64,000 nucleotides of DNA from Ochotona curzoniae (taxonomy: Eukaryota; Chordata; Mammalia; Lagomorpha; Ochotonidae): the NCBI RefSeq assembly GCF_017591425.1, contig NW_024466512.1, positions 25,163,501 through 25,227,500 on the forward strand. The letters are read 5' to 3'. The notes beneath the pieces were generated by a model. That model had not been told where the DNA came from and did no database searches. It worked only from the letters and a program-made list of their open reading frames with translations. Of this stretch, positions 58,607 through 64,000 are shown piece by piece. The position numbers and the translations under genes are program-made. Each line of letters opens with the position of its first letter. Position 1 is the first letter of the stretch.

Positions 58607-60061
58607 TCCTGGAAGGCAAGCCAAACTAAGCCAAGCCTCAAAAACTGCTAGCACTGTGTGGATGTGGGATGGGCTGGGCTAGGTTGCAGCATCCGCCAGT
58701 CCGCATAAGAGCTGGGTCTGATGATGGATCAGGCAGGGTTGGGCTGTAACATCCACTGGTGAGAGCTGAAATGGTGCAGGCTGATTGGGCAAGGCTGCAG
58801 TACATGCCAGTGAATGCCAGGCATACATGGCAGGCTGGGCAAAGCATCCAGGCCTGGGAGCTGGTCTGAAAGGGCAACTTGGAGAACTCCCTTTCTAGGT
58901 TGCAGCTCCTGCTGGTGAGTGCATGAGCCAAGGCTGGGAGCAGCCCAGGCCAGGCCAGGCTGCAGTATCCATCCACATACATATGGGCCTGGTCTGTAGG
59001 CCAGTTCATAGCACCTGCTGGCAGGTGCAAGAGCCAAGACTTGGTGCATTCCGGGCCAGGTTGGGCCGCAACACCTGCCAGTTCACATGTGGGCTGGGAC
59101 TGGAGGCTGGTTGGGCCACATTACTCGCTAACATAAGCTAGGAGCTGGAACGGGCTGGGCCATTTTGCAGTTTGTAGTACACACTGGCATGCACGAGACG
59201 CAGGGCAGAAGTTAAGCCTAGTAGTGAAACTTCAGAGAATCCCCTGCTAGATTTATTGCTCTCATTTTGTGAACATGAGAGCTGAGATTGGGGGTTGACT
59301 ATGCTGAGCATGGCTGTAACACTTGCTGGCCTGCATGTGAGCTAGGTTTGGGGGAGGGTCAGGCTAGGCTAGGCCATTGCACCCACTGGCACATGCAAGA
59401 GCCAGAATAAGTGTGGGCCAGCTGGGTTTTGCTGCAGCATCTTGCTGGCAAGTGTCAAGACTGTGTGTAAGTCATGTCAGGCTGGACCATAGAACCCACT
59501 GGCAAGCACAAGATCTGGGGTTGAGAGTGGGCATACTAAGGGAACTGTGGGCACCCCCTTGCTGGGCTGCATCTACCACTGGTGAGCATGAGAGCCAGAT
59601 CTGGGAGCGAGCCAGGCTGTGCAAGGTGGCACCACCCATCAGCACATGTGTGTGCTAGGTCTGCATCACCCATGAGTGTGTTAAGAGGCAGATGGGATGT
59701 GAGACAGGTCAGAGTAGACTGCTGCACATGTTGGTACACAGAGGAACTGGAGCTGACATGCCGGCCTAGTGGTCTACAGTTCCCATTGGTGTGCATGAGG
59801 TCTGGGTTTGTGGAGGGCTGGGTGGGCTAGGCTGCAACACCCATCCATTCACATGAGAGATGGAACTGGGGGAGGTACTGACCAGGTAGTTGCATCCTTT
59901 AGTACATGTGTTAGCTGCTGCAGAGGATGGAGCAAACCTGGTGCATGTAAGAGTCAGGTCTGGGGTCACCCCAGATGAGGCATCCTGGGAGCTTGCCAAC
60001 TAGACCACTAGACTCAAATTTCAGCCACAGGGGAAAATCATAATATATGTACCTTATGTAC

Positions 60062-60410
60062 CTTTTTTTTTTTTTTAGAGATTTATTTATTTTTATTGGA
60101 AAGGCGGATATACAAAGAGAAGGAGAGACAGAGAGGAAGATCTTCGGTCCAGTGGTTCACTCCCCAAGTGACCGCAATGGTTGGAGCTGAGCCAATCCAA
60201 AGCCAGGATCCAGGAGCTCTTCTGGGTCTCCCACATGGGTGCAGGTTCCCAAGACTTTGGGCCGTCCTCCACTGCTTTCCCAGGCCACAAGCAGGGAGCT
60301 GGATGGGAAGCGGAGCTGCCGGGATTAGAACCAGTGCCCATATGGGATCCCGGTGCGTTCAGGCAAGGCGAGGACTTAAACCGCAGGCTATGCTACAGCA
60401 CCGGGCCCAC
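60062..60410 (-). mobile_element. CSINE inside copy E tail
   Basis: Minus strand; flanks AATATATGTACCTT / AATATATGTACTTT. CAGCACCGGGCCC head intact. Confidence 0.92.
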
Positions 60411-60974
60411 AATATATGTACTTTAACCTTGGAGTGCTTGTATCAGGATAGGGTCTCCTCAGTTGCTGATGCTTGTGCAGTGGACAGCATGCCCAGGTGC
60501 CAGCTCATCTAGGCTCAAAGAGGACATCAAGTGCCTCATCAGAGGATGGAAAGCAGAACAGGTTGCATCTATTCTCCTGGGCAGCTTTGCAGTGTTGCTG
60601 GACCTGTGGATATACTAAAGTAGACTTGATCAGTCAATAGACCTTGAAAAGATTTTCTCACCCCTGGAGTAATGAAAACCAACAATGTCTCTGAACTATC
60701 AAAACCACTCAGGTACATCTTTGGAACATTCTTCCCTATACCGGGGTCACTAAGCCAACATCAAATGACTCTCCCACATCCCCAGGTGCTGATGTCATTT
60801 GGGCACACAAGGAATGGCCACCTCTCCTTCCCCACCCAGTAGACACAGGGGATAAAGAAAAGAAATGGAAAGGTTTGTCTCATTGTCCCTCCATGCCTTA
60901 ATCCTCCCCAACCTGATCAGTGGCCCTCATGGACATACATCCCACTCAATTATGTGAACAACAGTGAAGATGCT

Positions 60975-61235
60975 GCGTGGGATGGCTGTATCCGTGATCA
61001 GTTTGCTTGAGTCCAATCCTGGCTCCTCTGTTCCAATCCAGCTTGGTGCTCATGTGGACCCGGTGAAGCTGCAGCTTGTACCACTGACATATATGTGAGA
61101 GAACTAGAGTTCCAGATTCCTAGGTTTGTCCTGACCCAGCCTTGGCTGTTGTAGACATTTGGGGAGTAAATCAGAAAATGGAAAGTCTGTCTCTCTGTCT
61201 TTCAAATATTTGAAAATAAATAATAAAATTTGCAA
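60975..61235 (+). mobile_element. old CSINE
   Basis: GGATGGCTGTATCCGTGATC head; TCTTTCAAATATTTGAAAATAA end. Confidence 0.55.
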
Positions 61236-61697
61236 AGCTGTGCATAGCAAAAAGTTAGATGATGATTCAGATACAGCAATAATCATAATTAATCTATTTG
61301 GATTAAGGTTCCAGTTAAAATTCAGAAATTATCAGACTGTTACAAAATAGAATTCTAGGCTTTCCAGATATGGTGGAAGTAGTGGATATTAGACTTGTTC
61401 TCCCACTGCTAACAATTATAACATTGGCAAAATATATAAAGTAACTGTCTTTAGGCATTGAACAACAGGTCATGCTTAGCTGTTATCCCTAACCAAATGG
61501 AAATATATGATGTGAGCCTCAGATTCAGCACAACCCTCCCCCCCAGCTGTGGTACAGGACACACTTTCCCAATCCTGCCCAAGAGGAGCATGAAGAGGGT
61601 GCTAAGCTGAGGAGACAAATCAGACCCAACTTGCTGTGGAGTGTGACGTGGAGGCTAGAGAGAGATTTGCACAGAAAAAGGGCTCAAGAAATATGCA

Positions 61698-61858
61698 TGG
61701 GCCCCGTGTGGTAACCTTTTGGATAAAGTCCTCACCTGCCAAGTGCCGGGATCCCAAATGGGTGCTGGTTTGTATCCAGGTCGCTTCATTTCCCATCCAG
61801 CTCCCTGCTTGTGGCCTGGGAAGGCAGTGGAGGACGGCACAAAGCCTTGGGCCCTCCC
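61698..61858 (+). mobile_element. CSINE, 5' half only
   Basis: GGGCCCCGTGTGGTAACCTTT head through GGCAGTGGAGGACGGCACAA, then breaks off at GGGCCCTCCCC. Confidence 0.8.
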
Positions 61859-61859
61859 C

Positions 61860-62960
61860 TTACTATTTTTGAATAAGGCTGTTTTAGTTGTAAAATAAGA
61901 AAATTATAGGCCAGCTATTTAAAAATCCAAAAATAAGCCTATGGCATGATATAGGTGTTTTAAGTTAAATTAATTTCATGCCAGGAAGAAAAAATTCTGC
62001 TCTATAATACAGCATCCACAATTATAAAAATCAATAAAAATTACTAGACAAGAGGAGGATGTAATGTAAGGAAAGATAGAAAATAAAAACACACCCAATG
62101 CAGCATGACATCAAAGTAGCATGAGGTTTCTGAGAACCAAAACTATGGGTAGGACTATACGTATCTGCCTTGGTGTTAATTTTATATTCCTTGGTTCAAA
62201 TATCTAATCTGTCATTGGTTAATTATGTAAAATCAAAATATTATTTAAGTTATTTGATCCCTGGTTTACTGAATCTAAAATGGGGAGAAAAAAAGACCAC
62301 TTCACAGGGTTGTCCTAGGAGATAATGTACAAAGAATGCCTAACACATGAACAAGAGATCTGTAAATATTATCCATTATTACTCATTTGACCTAGTGTGG
62401 CTGGGCTTGTTACAGGTATTTAATATTCTGAGGAAAGGAATGAGTAACTCTGGTCCAAATGTTGGATACTGGCTAGGAGTGGTGGATGTTTTAGTCAAAC
62501 CTACTCAACTCAGCAAGAAGCCGGACAAAGGGAAAAGGAGTGAGTGATATCCATGTTCTCGGCTCTTGGGATGAAAGCCAGCAAGAGGCAACAAGTGCAG
62601 AATATTCATGTTTCAGGGCCACTTCACGGAGAGGGGAGGCCAAATGGTGCCCAACCCAGCTGGAACCACCTGCTTTATCTACTGCTCTCTATTACTGATT
62701 AACTATGGGCATCCCTCTTGCCATATCCGCCTACTCAAACACAATTAAATTTAAAAGTAGCGTGACTTTAGGAAGAACTGTACAAAGTACAGATACCTAG
62801 TCTATGGGTGGGAGATGCAATGATGTAAGTATAAATGATAAGTGAGAACAGAAACATTTTGTTCCTGTTTAGTTTGATAAAGAATCATATCCAGATTGTC
62901 CTCCACAATAGAGAAAGACAAGGAGCCATCTGAACTTAGTGTGGGAATCTCTTTAAAACT
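61860..62960. other. intergenic, nothing recognised
   Basis: Unique AT-rich sequence; no frame, RNA gene or repeat that I can support. Confidence 0.4.
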
Positions 62961-62961
62961 T

Positions 62962-63300
62962 GGGCCCAATGGCGTGGCCTAGTGGCTGAAGTCCTCACCT
63001 TGAACACACCAGGATCCCATATGGGTGCCGGTTCTAATCCCGGCAGCTCCCCTTCCCATCCAGCTCCCTGCTTGTGACTTGGGAAAGCAGTCAAGGATGG
63101 CCCAATGCTTTGGGATTCTGCACCTGTGGGTGAGAGACCCGGAAAGAAGTTCCTGGCTCCTGGCTGCAGATCAGCACAGCCCCAGCCATTGCAGTCACTA
63201 GGGGAGTGAATCATCGGATGGAAGATCTTCCTCTCTATCTCTCCTCCTCTGTATATCTGACTTTGCAATAAAAATAAATACATCTTTTTTTTAAAAAAAT
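62962..63300 (+). mobile_element. CSINE
   Basis: GGGCCCAATGGCGTGGCCTAG head to AATAAAAATAAATACATC. Confidence 0.92.
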
Positions 63301-63307
63301 CCCCAAA

Positions 63308-63640
63308 CTAGAATCCATCCTGATCCCATGGTGCCCTGGCTCAATAGGCTAATCCTCTACCCTGTGCACCAGCATACCATATGGATACTGCTTATGTCCC
63401 ATTTGCTCCATTTCTGATACAGCTCTTTGCTCATGGTCTGGGAAAGCAGCAGAAGATGGACCAAGCCCTTGGGACCCTCCACCCATATGGGAGACCAGGG
63501 AGAATCTGGCTCCTGGCTTAGGATCAGCTCAGCTCTGGCCATTATGATGATTTGGGGAGTGAACTAGCAAACGGAAGATCTCTCTCTCTCTCCTCTGTAA
63601 ATCTGCCTTCCATATAAACAGAAATTAATCCTGAAAATAA
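63308..63640 (+). mobile_element. CSINE
   Basis: GGTGCCCTGGCTCAATAGGC head (rabbit-like form); AATTAATCCTGAAAATAAA end. Confidence 0.8.
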
Positions 63641-63775
63641 AAAGAAGGGAATTGGCCTCTAGTATTTCTTAGGTCACTTTATTATAATCTCCTTCCCTCT
63701 TTTTTTAATAGCAGAGCTCCTTAGCACCTTCCCTGTTAGATGCTAGTTCAGGAAATGCTGATAAGTGGTTAGGCT

Positions 63776-63965
63776 GGGCCCAGTGTGGTAGCTTAGTGGC
63801 TAAAGTCCTTACCTTACATGCACTGGGATCCCATATAGGCACCAGTTCTAATCCTGGCAGCCCCGCTTCCCATCCAGTTCCCTGCGTGTGGCCTGGGAAG
63901 ACAGTTGAGAACGGCCCTGCACCTACGTGGGAGACCCAGAAGAGGCTCCTGGTTCCTGGATATGG

Positions 63966-64000
<35 letters not shown>
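63776..64000 (+). mobile_element. CSINE, cut by a (CA)n run and the window end
   Basis: GGGCCCAGTGTGGTAGCTTAG head; the body stops at CCTGGATATGGATA, where CA repeats begin. Confidence 0.85.
63967..64000. repeat. (CA)n microsatellite running off the window
   Basis: At least 17 uninterrupted CA units. Confidence 0.97.

Larger units (their letters stand above)
57330..60975 (+). mobile_element. composite VNTR-cored retroelement, copy E (longest, with head and tail)
   Basis: Head (about 57340-57740): AGCAGCCACTAGCTGGCAGG, CAGGCTAATGCCAAAT, T-run then AAGATATGTGTGAGG, GGGAAACCGGAGGGC. Core (57740-60000): more than 30 degenerate units, interrupted by an LTR-like segment. Tail (60000-60975): GGGTCTCCTCAGTTGCTGATG..GTGGACAGCATGCCCAGGTG as in copy A, then ACTATCAAAACCACTCAGG and CTCAATTATGTGAACAACAG. 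A CSINE interrupts the tail. The element is about 2.9 kb without the insertions. Confidence 0.72.

Overview
The window is mammalian genomic DNA, almost certainly from a lagomorph and most likely a pika (Ochotona). About 65 copies or fragments of a tRNA-derived SINE of the lagomorph C-repeat type are spread through it. A typical copy has a GGGCC(C/T)GG.. head, an A box and a GGTTCTAATCC B box, a conserved GTGGCCTGGGAAAGCAGT body, and a pyrimidine-rich end followed by AATAAATCTT-A(n). The ending differs from the rabbit C repeat as I remember it, so pika is an inference. There is no prokaryotic or organellar gene content.

The only protein-coding gene I can support is LCOR (ligand-dependent corepressor) on the minus strand. 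Exon 1 (residues 1-32 and the first base of codon 33) lies in a large CpG island at about 38.95-41.13 kb. A 35-kb intron follows, full of repeats. Exon 2 is at 5203-5138 and exon 3 at 4812-4733. All three exons join in frame with canonical GT/AG sites and give an 81-residue N-terminus. The remaining exons lie beyond the left edge of the window. The right part, from about 41.1 to 64 kb, is upstream intergenic sequence.

The rest is a deep stack of transposable elements: old L1M/L1ME fragments, a MaLR LTR, younger lagomorph L1 3' ends, CSINEs of several ages, and a clean class II-like solo LTR (428 bp, perfect 6-bp target duplication) inside a CSINE.

The most interesting content is a family of five large elements, all on the plus strand: 1-2985, 22515-24295, 29183-29832, 54160-55217 and 57330-60975. 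They appear to share a roughly 400-bp head, a core of degenerate 50-80-bp tandem units (GGGCTGGGC..GCAGCACCCACTGG..GAGAGCC), and a roughly 500-bp tail ending A-rich. Two 5'-truncated copies sit inside CSINEs with target-site duplications. This points to L1-type retrotransposition and an organisation that recalls the hominoid SVA element.

Limits: all homology calls come from reading and memory. Boundaries of old repeats are approximate to about 10-30 bp.
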